Below are positions 24,152 through 36,539 of a stretch of 64,000 bases of DNA, piece by piece (within the stretch, counting starts at the first letter, position 1; each line of letters starts with the position of its first letter). Source of the DNA: Phaseolus vulgaris (taxonomy: Eukaryota; Streptophyta; Magnoliopsida; Fabales; Fabaceae); NCBI RefSeq assembly GCF_000499845.2, contig NC_023754.2:12998037-13062036 (forward strand), read 5' to 3'. The notes under the pieces were generated by a model. It saw only the letters and a list, made by a program, of their open reading frames with translations, was not told where the DNA came from and ran no database searches. Made by a program: the position numbers and the translations under genes.

Positions 24152-27100
24152 TCAGAAGCCCTTTAGTACCAAACCTGAGTCACCAAATTTCAACACAGTC
24201 ATTACTACCGACAGGGGAAAACATTGTAGCAGAGGAAGTAAACATAATGAAATGATGAAATGACCTTTTGACATAGCAAGATCTTTTGCCACAGCAAGAC
24301 CTTTTGACATAGGAGGACCTTTTGAAAAGGAACGATCTTTTGATATACCAAGATCTGGGGTAGCCATGGCCTTTCTTGAGGGCAATGTTATGGGCTGCAA
24401 TACCTTATGCTCAATCACAACAGCATGAGATGTGAGAAATGACTTGGCCACAGAAGCTGAATGTTCTATACAACATCTAACTACCTGCACCAATTTTCAA
24501 GATGATATGACAGAGTTGGTCATTGTGTGCTAATCTCAGTGCACCTCCACTGCCAAATTAGCATGGTTCTTCATGGTTTTCACTAATTCACATTCCTGCT
24601 TTTGCTCCATTTTGTTTTTCATCTGTTATTAGATACTTTATTTAGTTTGTATAGTTGTTTTTGTTTTAAATTTTAGTTCTTACTCAAGAAAACTTTAGGT
24701 TTTAGTTTCCGCAGAAGCATACAAATCAAGTTTTGATCCCTGGTGCAAACACTAGATAGAAACTTCACGGTGCTGTAAGTGCAGTGTGATATATATTTTT
24801 TAGAAAGAGTAAAAGCTAAAATGGTGGCAAAATTTAGGGATAAGAAAATAGTTAAATCATTTTCAATAAAATAATAAAATTATTAAAAATTCTAATTAAA
24901 AAAAATAAATATGAAAATCGTACCGAATTTCTTGATATTATATTAAATAATATTCATATAATTTTAAATTGTAAAATTAATATTTACCTTTTTTTATATT
25001 CTTAGTAAAATACATCCATAACTCCTTTAATTTTTAAATAAATATGTTCAGTAAACGATATTCATTTCTTATATGTTAAATTGAATTACTTATTTTATTT
25101 TAAAATATCATATTTATTAAAACATAAATAAAAAATTATGAGAATTAAAAATTAAAATTTTAAAACGTAAAAAGTAAAGAATCTTTTATAAAAAAGTTTT
25201 AAATAAAATAAGCGAAGTGTTTGTCGTTTTATAAAGATGAGAGTAATTTGTTATGGAAGAATGAAAGAGGTGAATGTTTATTTTTTAAAAATTATGAGAA
25301 GCGTGTGATTTTATTAAAAATACAAAGGAGTTAAATTTATATTTTAAATTTACATGTATACAAATATAATTTAGTATTAATTTAAAGGAGTCAAGTGCAA
25401 TATTAGAATTTGAAATTCTTGAAGTTCTTTTATCTTTCACATTTATATTTCTTTTCTTCATAATCTTGAAATAACTTTATGCTGAACTTTGGCCAACATA
25501 AAATACTACTAACTACATTTTTAAATTACTAAATATTATTTAATATTAAAATAAACTTTTATATTTTATGGAAATTGAGTATTTTATTAAAAAAATAATG
25601 CTATAAACTTACTTTTTTCCCAAAAAAAAATATTTGAAAACAAATTAGTTAAAATTTAATATATATATATATATATATATTTAAACTTTATTGTGTATTG
25701 GAACACAAGATAAACAAACATTATATTGATTGGTTGCACATTAAATGAAGTTTTTTAAATTTTTTTTATACTTTTCTCTAATTAGAATTGAAATTTTGTT
25801 TTGATAATTTAATTTGACCTTTACTCAAACATTTATTTTGTAGATTCCTAGATATAAAATCTCCATATGTAAAAGGTATCATCAAAATGATCACACCTTT
25901 GTTGGATCCATAATCCTAGCCTTCATGAGATCCTCATAACAGTCCTTAGCAGCATTGTAACCAAAATTCATGTTATCTTCCAATAAAACCTGCAAAACAT
26001 AAGTTGCCTCAAGTTTTCATTTTATTGAATATATTATTTAATAAACTAAAATCTGAAAAAAAAAAATCTTTTGGGTAATTAAAATTGTTGATAATTGAAT
26101 TTTTTTAATTGATAAATCAAAGCTGGTTGAACATGGGACAACTGTTAGAAAAGAATTATTCATTTTAGTTTTGAAAATTTGAGTTGCAGCATATTTGACC
26201 CTTCCAAAGTGTGAGTTTGTATCCATCAAAATCAAAATAAAGATAAATTTTTTCCAATAGAATGGAAAAAAAATACATTATATTTTTATGAAAGATGAAG
26301 ATTTTGGAAAAAAAAAAAGATATCACTTGAGTAGGTATTCAAATTTTTAAGATTGATTCAAATGAACCTCAACAAAAAAAATTTTGAGGAAAAATTTGAG
26401 GAAGAGGAAGAAAAGGAAACCAAGTTTTTGAAACTTTTGGAATTTATATTAAATATTTTTCATGGGGTCATGAAAGCTGCAATGAATTGGAAAAACAACT
26501 TTATTTAGCTTTAGGAGTTTTATAGCTTTTCCACCATTTTTCTTCTTGTAAAATTACAAAGCATGAAAAATCTAAGTGCAAAATTGATGTATCAAGTGAT
26601 CAGTTTTGCTCTTTTCTACTTCTTTTATGCAATGTTTTTTGTTTATTAACAATATCTTATAGAAATAGTTTTTCAACCTTATTTATGACAACATTGCCAT
26701 TTACACCAGCATTTTTGGCTATCATTTTTGCAGGATAGCTTAAAGCTCTTCTGAAGATTTCAGCTCCAATCTGTCCATAATACACAAATAAGTTTTCTAT
26801 ATCTTAAACAGCCAATAAAAAGATAAAACTATGAACAAAAACATGACACAAATTGAAGTATTGGTGCATGGATATTTAAAACATGATCTTGGTTAAAGTA
26901 TAAACTTCAAACATGATACATAAAACTTAGTGGAATGGAATGAAACCTTTTGTTCTTCATTGTCTAGAAGCACTTTTATAGCATCCACCTTTTTGGATAG
27001 TCTTAAAAGGCTACAACCACCTCCAACTACTACACCTTCATCTATTGCAGCCTGCCATGTTCCAACTAAGAAGGTTAAGCATATAAATGGTGGAAAATCA

Positions 27101-30100
27101 ACTTGTTATTACAGTCATGAAAAGGAAATACCTTGGTTGCGTTTAAAGCATCTTCTATTCTTAGTTGTTTATCCTTCAACTCTACTTGTGTTTGTGCTCC
27201 TACCTATGATTTGTATTCAAGTTGCTAAAAGGTATATGAACTATCTTCATGGAAACAGAATTCTTAAATTCCAAAATCTCCAAACAAAATAAGATGAAAT
27301 TTATGATACCTGAATAATGGCAATGCTCCCTGATAATCTTGCTATCCTTTCATTCAATATCTTTTTTGGAAATTTATCCACTGTATTCTGTGAAATATGA
27401 AATAGATGTATAGATTCTCACAGAATATGTTAATCATATATCATGGTACTTTAAACATTTAGCATTGGTGAAGTGTGAGATGGGATGGTTTTGAAAGTTC
27501 TATATGCACCTCAACGAGCCTCTTCAGTTGATTAACCCTCTTCTCCACAACTGATCTTGTACTCCCATCAGTAACTATTAAGGTAGAATTCTTTGTTATG
27601 ACTACCTTTGTAGCAGAACCCAGAACATCCTTGGTTGCCTTTTCTAGGGTGAAACCCATATCTTCTCTTATTACAGTACCTGAAAAACAGCATATGAATT
27701 ATGAAAAACATGTTTTTGTTGGGAGATTCCAGATCGACTAGTGATAAAGTAAAATTGAGTTAAGTTTAAAGTCTATTTTTAATATGATATCAAAGTCATT
27801 TAAAGTTTATTTGTAGTGAGAGTTTGTTGATCTTATTACGTGAGAGTTTGTTTTGTTGGTCTTATCAGATGATAATACCATCTTAAGGACATTTCATAGT
27901 TACAGAATGAACTATAAGTGAAGACTATGCATGTAAAAATGGAACTTCCACCTAATAGAAGTTTTAGTTTCTTGTTGTCTAAACATATGAAGAAGCAAAA
28001 CATATTGAAGCTTATAAGTCGAAGTATTGGATGTTCTACCTCCAGTCAAGATGGCAATGTCTTCCAAGCAGTGAGTCTTGCGTTCACCAAAGGCTGGAGC
28101 CTTAATGGCAGCTACCTTAAGCGCCCCTCGAAGTTTATTTTTGATGACAGGAGCTAGAGCTTCTTGCTCAATGTCCTCTGCAACTATCACAATTGGGTAC
28201 TTTTCTTTTGCAGAATTGTTTAGTATGTTGATCAACTCCTTCGTGTTTGTGATTTTCTTGTCCACCAAAAGCAACTGCAACCAAATAACTATGCATCATG
28301 TAATTATTTAACTTAATTACATATTTTATTACTCATATCATTATTTAATTAAGATTACCACGTTAGAGAAGATATCATAAACTCAACCATGAAGCTTGTT
28401 AAATCAAGCTTAAAATACTTTTAAATATTTCATAATCATAAGCACTTTTATACACTGTACAAGTTCTTCCAAACTCCAAAATAATTGTGATACCTTGCAA
28501 TTGTGGAGTTCCACTGTCATCTTTCTTCTATTGTTGACAAAGTATGGGGACATATATCCGCGATCAAACTGCATTCCCTCCACAATCTCTAAACTATTCT
28601 CAGTACTTTTCCCGGTTTCAATTGTCACTACTCCTCTTTTGCCTACCTTATGCAGTGCCTCAGAAATCATGTTTCCAACTGCATAATCATTCCCTGCACT
28701 TACTGCCGCAACATCTGCAAGTTCATGATCCTTAACCTGCAAGTACAATCAATGTTGTTAGACTTTGCAACTATAATAGAAACAATTGGCACGAAGAAAA
28801 AATCATAATTAAATCAACATCTACAGCCAAATAATTTTATTATGATCCTCAAAATTTTAGCAATTCAGATGTTTTAATTTTTATAAGGAAATGGACTGAT
28901 CTTACCTCCCTAGACATGAAACTGAGTTCAGAGACAAGTGCGGTTGCTGTCTTCTCAATCCCACGAGCAATTTGAACAGGATTCATTCCAGCAGCAATAA
29001 CCTAGAGAAAGAAAAAAGGAGCTTCAGAACTCAGAGTTAAGAACACCCCTTTGAAGTTATTGACATGGTGACAAAAGCATGGACTAAAAACTAATCTTTC
29101 TTCAATTTTATTTGCATATTTGAAAACATAGGTATATTTCTAATATAGCAATGCATGTCAACTTTTCATATGTGCTAACATGTAATAATTTTGTTCCGAT
29201 TGATGTAATAGGATACTCATGTTTAGGTGGTTTTGTTTACCTTTGTCCCCTCTCTGATTAAGCCATGAGCAAGAACAACAGATGTAGTTGAGCCATCACC
29301 AGCTAGGTCATTGGTTTTAGCACCAGCTTGTCTCACCAATTTAACACCAACATTTTCCAATGGATCTTCCAATTCAATCTTAAGTAACATAGCAAAGAGA
29401 AGTTGATCACAAAATCATATTAATAGTAACATGCAAAACACCACCAAATTGGGAAAAAGAATAGGTACATGTTTGATTTTCTTCTTACTTTTTTTGTTTT
29501 GTTTTAATTTTTTTTTTAAAACAATTATTTACTGCTCAACAATCAATTTCTCATCAAACATCTATTATATTTTGAAAATTATTTTTAAAAACCAAATATT
29601 TTGAAAACAACTGGGAAATGTTTTCTCATTCTCTTCTTGTGTTTTCTTCCAATGCTCTTGTTCAAGTTTGTGGATGACATATAAACAGTATGATCTTCTT
29701 ATAGCCACCTCTTGTTGTATATTTTAGAAAATGAAGAACTGTTTTTCCAAACAGTAATCAAACAATGCATAAATCTGTCACTTGTCCACAACCTTAAAAC
29801 GATGAAAGAAAGAACATCAATCAAAGAGAAGAAGCACATGGTTAATGATGAATCACCCAAAAGAAAAAAACACCTCTTTGAGAACAGTTTCTCCATCATT
29901 TACTATCTTGGGTGGTCCATACTTATTTGGCAGCACAACATTCCTCCCCTTTGGACCCAATGTAACACCAAGCAGCTCAGCCACCATGTCCACCCCTGCC
30001 TGCACCATCACACACCAATTCACTCATATCTTGTGAAGAACCAAAACAAACTATTAATCCTTACCAACAACTTCTTTGTTGCTGAACCATCATGGTTTAA

Positions 30101-30223
30101 GTAAAGCTCTTTGGCCATAGCTCTTGGGCTTAGAAAAGAAGAAAGTGAGTTTCTGGGCCTGGGAAGTGATGATGGATTGGCAAATGTGAATGAAGAAGAT
30201 ATTGGAGAAGGAGAACATGCCAT
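24152..30223 (-). CDS. CPN60B4: Chloroplast chaperonin 60 subunit beta, beta4 type
   Basis: Thirteen minus-strand exons join in frame: 30223-30065, 29999-29874, 29378-29241, 29001-28906, 28736-28494, 28274-28040, 27679-27510, 27387-27310, 27203-27132, 27051-26947, 26770-26678, 25989-25897 and 24484-24152. Residues 1-35 are a short transit peptide. [28 protein letters not shown] and [12 protein letters not shown] mark a GroEL-type chaperonin. The ATPase loop reads GDGSTT where GDGTT is usual; its aspartate is kept. After [17 protein letters not shown] the last exon encodes a long tail with SKD/SKG repeats, unlike ordinary beta subunits. Reading through gives 646 residues. Splicing at AAAG/GTCATT to GACTCAG/GT gives about 616, with tail end LVLKGF. 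Arabidopsis Cpn60-beta4 also has a C-terminal extension and is needed to fold NdhH of the chloroplast NDH complex. Its linkage to a GNAT gene there supports the call. Confidence 0.85.
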
Positions 30224-30652
30224 GGCTTTGAGTATCTTTCAATGGTTGGGATGGTTTGAGGTAAGTAACTAACAGCTATTAGAGGTGTTGAGTGCAATAG
30301 GTTGAACTTGAACAATGATAAATTGAAGAAATGTTGAGTTTGGAGAATGTGAGTGGATAAGAGAAATGGTGTAAAGAACAAAAATATCTCACACTTGTAT
30401 TCTGTGAACAAAATCAAAGGAAAAATATCTTACACTTAATTTTGTCACCATGCAAAAACTATTTCTACTTATTTCGTTTTTTCTTGTATTTTTCATTCTC
30501 ATTTTTTTGGTTAGTCACTCTTTAATCAACAAAACAAAAACTCGCATCTAACCACCTTATCCAATGCTTTCTCTCAGCCACAAACCAGCCACACCATCAG
30601 AATGCAAAAAAATAAAATAATAATAATAATTATCATTTTATTATCATCATCA

Positions 30653-30654
<2 letters not shown>

Positions 30655-30703
<49 letters not shown>
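30655..30703. repeat. ATT microsatellite
   Basis: About sixteen uninterrupted ATT units, preceded by CAT units. It is the copy B counterpart of the inverted microsatellite at 22777. Confidence 0.9.
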
Positions 30704-30705
<2 letters not shown>

Positions 30706-31442
30706 CGCTGTATAATTTGTTTTATAGAAATACTAGTTTCACTTTCATCATTATTTTTAAGATTTTTGAAACGTATTGAAACAAAACATCCTTCAAATAA
30801 AAAACAGAAAACAAATGTGTATTTTCGAACTTTTTTTTCTTCAAAACAATAATATATCAAATATGATAATTTACCAATAAAATGATATCTTATTTTAATG
30901 AACTTAAGGTAAAAATAAAATAAAAAATATAATTTCATCTATTAATTTACCCATACGTTTTTTAAAAACAAAAAACATTAATTAATATACTTTCATCTAT
31001 TTATTTACCCTAAGATTTTTAAAAACAAATTCAAGACAGAAATAGAAAATTATTAAAGCATATTATTTTAGCAAGTTAGAATAGTTTTAAAATATGATTT
31101 AAGCTAGATTTTTTTTGTTTTTTTAATTTAAAAAATAATCAGTATTAAGTTTAATATAAAAACAAAGAATAAAAGTTTTCTTTTAAAAATAATTACATGT
31201 TAACATTAATTTACTGTTTAATAAAAAATTACTGAAAACTAAACACTGTCTAATTATTTTAATTATTGTTTTATATATTAAAAATGAAATATATAGTGTA
31301 GTGAATCATTTTTTTTTTCCATTTTAAAATATCAAAATGAATTTAGTTTGAAAGTAAAATTGAGAGAGAAGAAGAGAATTCAAAGTCAAAATTTTCATCA
31401 TAAATTAAATTCAAAGCACTTTTTCATTCTTTCTATAAAAAG

Positions 31443-32027
31443 ATGTTGTTACGTGGCGCCATCTCCGTTCCTCTTCCACGGTGTCTCAATTTCCGCCAAG
31501 TCCGGGTGCCAACCCTTCCCCGAAAACTCTCCGTGGCGTCCTCCTCCCCCTACGGCGGTGACTACCCGCTCTCGGTCTCCGACACGGCGCTGGAGTCGCG
31601 CGGCTTCTTGTTGCGGCGCGGCGTGGAGGGGCTGGACCTGGAGGAGCTGAACGCGGTGTTCGTGGCGGTTGGGTTCCCACGTCGGGACCCGGAGAAGATC
31701 CGCCTGGCGCTGGAGCACACGCAGGCGGTGCTATGGGTGGAGCACAGGAGAACGCAGCGGCCGGTGGCGTTCGCGAGGGCCACCGGAGACGGCGTATTCA
31801 ACGCCATCATATGGGACGTGGTGGTGGACCCGTCGTTCCAGGGCATCGGGCTCGGCAAGGCCGTGATCGAGAGGCTGGTGAAGGAGCTTCTGGGAAGAGG
31901 AATTTCCAATATTGCCCTTTATTCGGAGCCCCGCGTTCTCGGATTCTACCGGCCGTTGGGCTTCATTGCCGATCCCGATGGCATCCGGGGAATGGTTTAC
32001 TCCAAAAGACAAAACAAAAAAAAATAG
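31443..32027 (+). CDS. GNAT-family N-acetyltransferase, plastid type (copy B)
   Basis: A second intact 194-residue copy. It differs from copy A at four residues only: A9V, G18R, A34S and A61V (A to B). All lie in or next to the transit peptide; residues 62-194, with the whole acetyl-CoA-binding domain, are identical. Several silent changes are also visible, so the two are true paralogues and not one sequence assembled twice. It is transcribed away from the chaperonin gene, whose start codon lies 1.2 kb to the left, giving a shared divergent promoter region. TATAAAAAG again abuts the ATG. No introns; high GC as in copy A. Confidence 0.85.
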   Translation: MLLRGAISVPLPRCLNFRQVRVPTLPRKLSVASSSPYGGDYPLSVSDTALESRGFLLRRGVEGLDLEELNAVFVAVGFPRRDPEKIRLALEHTQAVLWVEHRRTQRPVAFARATGDGVFNAIIWDVVVDPSFQGIGLGKAVIERLVKELLGRGISNIALYSEPRVLGFYRPLGFIADPDGIRGMVYSKRQNKKK

Positions 32028-32346
32028 GATTTTTATTTTTGTAATTCACTTGTCTTTCAACAAGCTTTTTCCCCTTTTCCATGTATCACAGTCTTTCACA
32101 TTTTTTCTTTGTAAAAGTGCTTCAATATTCAAAATTTCAAAATTCATTACAAATGTGAGGTTTTAGTAACTTCATTGTGGTTCCTAGGATTGATGAATGC
32201 CTTTATCTGTACAAAGTATCTGTGCATTGATTAGCAGTGTTTGTTCATTGCTCATACTGAAGGCTTCCACTCTAAGCAAAACCATGATTCTGAAAGTCTA
32301 CAATTTTCCATTTCAGAAGCCCTCTGGTGGCAAACCAGAGTCATTA

Positions 32347-35300
32347 TGTTAGGACAAATAAGGAAGGGAGTTGGAAGCTATATTATAAGAAAAATGTAAA
32401 GAATAAATGGTAAAGAATAAGGTAGCGGTTAATTGTTAGGCAGGGTTGGTCCGGGTTAGTAAAGGGTTACGTTTTTTTAGTACAGTTTTGTAAATAGGAA
32501 AAGTTTCGTGAAAAAGGAATAATCAGTTTTTTTTTTTTGATGTTTTGAGTGTAAAGTGTAGTAGCAATAATACAATGGTCATGTAGTTATGTAGTAGTTT
32601 TTCTATGCTCTTGGTTTATCTCTAGTGTGTTTTCTTGCTTTGTAACAAATGGGTCTGACTTGTCGGATCCAAAAGAAAATTCAAGAAAAGGAAGTGAGGA
32701 TGAAATAGAGGATAGTGGCGTTAGAAAGAGCAAACAACGAACATATATGTGTCTAATTTCAGTAATATTTCATATTAAATATAAGTACTTATGAGGATTT
32801 ATTGTTAATTTACATATAAAATAATTCTTAATTTTTGAATTTATACCATTTTACATTTTTTATGAGCTTTATTTGAATAAGAGCATTTTATTCTCAAATT
32901 TGGTGTTAATTGTAGATTTTTAGGGAGGATTGAAGATTAAGAGTAAAAGAGAATAATTTGAGCTAAAAAGAGAAAACTGGAAGGTCCAGAATGGAAAATG
33001 ATGCAAGAAAGATTGAGTCTTTCTTATGTTTTATCACTTAGCCCATTAGCGTGACATAGGAAGCCACCTAACCCTAGAAAATTAGGATAAATAAGGGGCT
33101 AGAGATTCAACCCTAGTGTGCCAGATTGAGAGGAAAACACCATATAGTGAATCGTGACCCAATTGGGAGAATGGAAGGTGCTAGTAGAAGTATGCGTGAC
33201 TAATTCTACCTTTGGGATTGAGAGTTTGCTCAAACTCTTATGTATTGAGGTGATATCTTATATATTAATATTCAGTTCTTGATTGATTATTAGTATTGAT
33301 GTTTTACTTTTAACTTTCTGTGACAAATTGAGAATCTTAAATCTGACCGGGAGGTATTTTTAGGGTTCGGACCTGAACAACAATACTTAACATATTTGGG
33401 TGCTAAGGATAGACTTGAAATGTTAATTGCCATTAACGTATAAGTGTGATTCTAAGTTGCTTTTATAAATATGCGAGGGATCGATATTTAAGAAACATTT
33501 TTAAGGATTTTATATGCGAGGATCGATATAAATGTATTTTCTACGGGCATCAATTTCAATCAAAGAACTCAATATTAACATGCTAATCAAAACACATGAG
33601 AGTGAGAGAGATGAAACCTAATCCCTATATTTCCAATTGAAGCAACTAATTCTTTGTTTGTTTTCTTATTGATCACTGCCAACACAATCACTTCAAAAAC
33701 TCTTTTTATTGTTCTGTTGTTATATTTAACGAATATTGTACTTGATAATTCACTGTTCCTTGTGGGATCGATATCCGTCCTTAGGGATAATTATTACTTC
33801 TGACAAACGCGGTGCACTTGCCGTAGAGAGTCATCAGGAGGTTAATGGTGGAGATGAAGACAAACATTATTGGGATAAAGGAGAGCATTTTGGACATAAA
33901 AGAATTGTTGTGGGACCTCAAGAAGGGAGATAAAGTGCCCGATAGAGGTGAAAGCTCGATGAATGGGCAAGAAAGAAGGGAAGACCGCTCCAGACAAAGG
34001 AACAAATCAGATATGGAAGAGGAAGGGGACTGGAAACCCTGGACTAGGAGGGTGGAGTTACCTAGTTTTGAGGGTGCGGATCTGTAGGATGGTTCGCCAG
34101 AGCTGAGAAGTTTTTCAAGTGTAGAGTGTCTCAGTTCGAGAAAGGTTGCAACTAGCTTTTATCGGCATGGAGGGCAGTGTCAATTCGTGGTTCACTTTTT
34201 GGAGAAAGACTCCAAGAACCATTATTGGGAAGAATTTTCCATGGCATTGAACTGGAGGTTTAGCGGAAAGGAGAGGTGTTCCATTTTTTAGAAGCTGGCC
34301 AAACTCAAACTGAATGAGAGAGTGGAGGAATGCATTCGAGAATTTGAGGGGCTAGTGTCACAGGCTCAACAGAGAGGGGAGGAGAAATTGTTGAATATTT
34401 CTTCGTTGGATTACACCCCAAGATTTAGAATCAGATCAAACCTCACGATCCAAAAGAGGTGATGAGAGCAATGAAGATTGCTCTTGATGTAGAAAAGGCT
34501 TTCAAGGAAGAAAAGGGGGGGAACAATGGGTACAAAAGTATGGTTTCATTTGGGTGTTCGGGAATAACAGGTTGTACTGAACTGTATAGGGGAAACAATG
34601 GGCGATGACGTCTAGTGTGGCTAGCAATGCGAGGAAGGAGACTACTTCCGCTAACAGAGAGTTTCGACCAAGAGAAGGATCAAGGAACAAGGGTTCCAGG
34701 ACACTCCTTTATTCAGAGTATGTGAGACGAAGGGAAGAAGGAAGATGCTTCCACTGTGGAGGGGCGTACAATCCAGAGCATCGCTGTCAAAAGAAGAATT
34801 TGAGGGTAATTATTTGTGCAGAAGATGAGGGAGGGCCAATGGAGGAGAATTAGGGGTTGCTGGGGCAGATTGAGGAAAATGTAGACAAGGAAGAAGAGGA
34901 GAGGGAGTATCAATAAATGGATTTATCCCTTTTTTCTGCTGGGGGACTAACATAACCTCATACCATGAAGTTACATGGGACTGTGAAGGGTAGATCAACA
35001 ATGGTGTTAATTGATAGTGGGGCTAGTCACAACTTTATCTCCGCAACACTGGTCAATCAATTGGGATTACATGTGGAACACACACCTACGTATAGTGTGA
35101 GGCTAAGGGATGACCATAAAAAGATAGTAAGCGGGTGTTGTCTTGAGGTAGAGGTACAACTGGGAAACTATATGGTCAGGGAGACCTTCTTCCTATTTGA
35201 GTTACGGGGGTTGACGAGATATTGGGGGCGGCGTTGTTGGCAACTTTGGGGGAAGTGAAAGTAAATTGGAGGAAGTTGACCATGAATTTCTGCATGGAAG

Positions 35301-36500
35301 GTAAAAAGGTGCACATTAGAGGAGACCACGGGTTAGCTAGAACGTTGGTAACTCTGGAAGCACTAAAAAAGAGGGAAGGAGGTCGAGGCAGTGTCCTTTG
35401 TACGGGGGATGGAAAACGTTGACTAGTCAAGCCCAAATCAGTCCTCGATTCACCAGGAGCTCCCTAGTTTGACGTTGTCAGAAGTAGCGGATTTGGAGGA
35501 GATTTTGAAGGAGTATGAATGGGTTTTTTGAAGAACTCAAACAACTACCTCCCAACAGGGAAATTGACCATAAAATTCCCATTAAAGCAGGGGGAAATCC
35601 TATAAATGTAAGACCATACAAATACCCCCATCTACTGAAGACGGAAATAGAAAAACAGGTGGAGGAAATGATGAAGATCGGGATAATCAGACCAAGTAAT
35701 AGCCCCTACTCGAGTCCACTGATCCTCATAAAGAAGAAGGATGGCAGCTCGAGATTTTGCGTGGACTATAGAGTCTTGAGTAAGGCGACCATTCTGGATA
35801 AATTCCCTATTCCATTAATAGAAGAATTGTTAGACGAATTGTATGGGGCACACTATTTTCCAAGGTGGATCTTAGGGCGGGGTATCACTAGATCCGCATG
35901 CATGAATCAGATATACATAAGACTGCTTTTCGCACTCACCATGATCATTATGAAACACTTGGCATGCCTTTTGGACTAACTAATGCGCCAACCACTTTTT
36001 AGTGCACCATGAATGGCATATTACAGTTGTATTTGAGGAAGTTCGTTTTGGTTTTCTTTAATGATATTCTGATTTACAGCCGAACCTGGGAGGAACACTT
36101 GACACACCTAGAGCAGGTTCTAAAGACTCTGCAACACAACCAGTTCTATGCAAATCACAAGAAATGTGTTTTGCAAGCAGGAGGTGCAGTATTTGGGACA
36201 CATCATTTCGGGATAGGGGGTTCAAATGGATCCTAAAAAAATTTCAGTCATCTTGCAGTGGCCAGTACCCAAATCCTTGAAAGCTTTAAGAAAATTTTTG
36301 GGCCTCACGGGTTACTATAGGAGGTTCATTTATAACTATGGAAGAATGGCTAGACCCCTGACACAATTGTTAAAAAAGGGAAACTTTGTGTGGACAGCAG
36401 AAAGCACGACAGCCATGCGACAATTGAAGTCGGCAGTCACAACAACTCTGGTGTTGAAGTTTCTCTTTTATCCAACCACTTCTCATGAGCCAAGATTATC
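32347..36500 (+). mobile_element. Degenerate Ty3/gypsy retrotransposon (element D)
   Basis: In plus-strand order there is a possible LTR start (TGTTAGG, 32347), a gag remnant (33845-34600, with ELPSFEGADL), a gag zinc knuckle CFHCGGAYNPEHRC (34750-34790), a protease motif MVLIDSGASHNFIS (about 34995-35035), RT blocks LIKKKDGSSRFCVDYR and FPIPLIEELLDELYG (35730-35850), the active-site region FVLVFFNDILIYS (about 36045-36085) and LRKFLGLTGYYRRF (36280-36330). Frameshifts and stops divide all of these. The second RT catalytic aspartate pair reads ND instead of DD. Everything after the RT thumb is missing; the sequence joins the antisense copia fragment at 36455-36545. Confidence 0.8.
32748..33836. 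mobile_element. Possible solo LTR nested in gypsy element D
   Basis: Between a weak primer-binding-like region and the gag remnant of element D lies about 1.1 kb of sequence foreign to gag. It starts TGTGTCTAATTTC and ends GTAGAGAGTCATCA. Its right part (GGGATCGATATCCGTCCTTAG) resembles the 3' ends of Athila-like LTRs. No target duplication could be confirmed, so the borders are approximate. Confidence 0.35.
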
Positions 36501-36539
36501 ACTTGAATCCTGCTATGTGTAATTTTGAACTGCAGACAT

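Larger units (their letters stand above)
22634..24180. repeat. Segmental duplication, copy A
   Basis: This block matches 30466-32346 in the same orientation. The match runs from the TATTTCGT/CTTTACTT region through CTAACCACCTTATCC and TTTCTCTCAGCCACAAACC, an ATT microsatellite, the whole GNAT coding region and its 3' flank, up to TTTCAGAAGCCCT. Copy A lacks about 300 bp present in copy B (around 30812-31105). Its right end overlaps the last codons of the chaperonin gene on the other strand. Confidence 0.9.
30466..32346. repeat. Segmental duplication, copy B
   Basis: Direct-orientation copy of 22634-24180. It includes an additional stretch of about 300 bp upstream of the GNAT gene (about 30812-31105), the complete GNAT gene, and a short remnant of the chaperonin 3' end (TTTCAGAAGCCCTCTGGTGG). 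The match stops exactly where a possible LTR begins (TGTTAGGACAAATAAGG, 32347), so the original duplication may have been longer. Confidence 0.9.

Noticed and set aside
25655..25680. TA run in intron 12 of CPN60B4 as an origin or regulatory element
   Set aside because: A plain dinucleotide microsatellite in an AT-rich intron.
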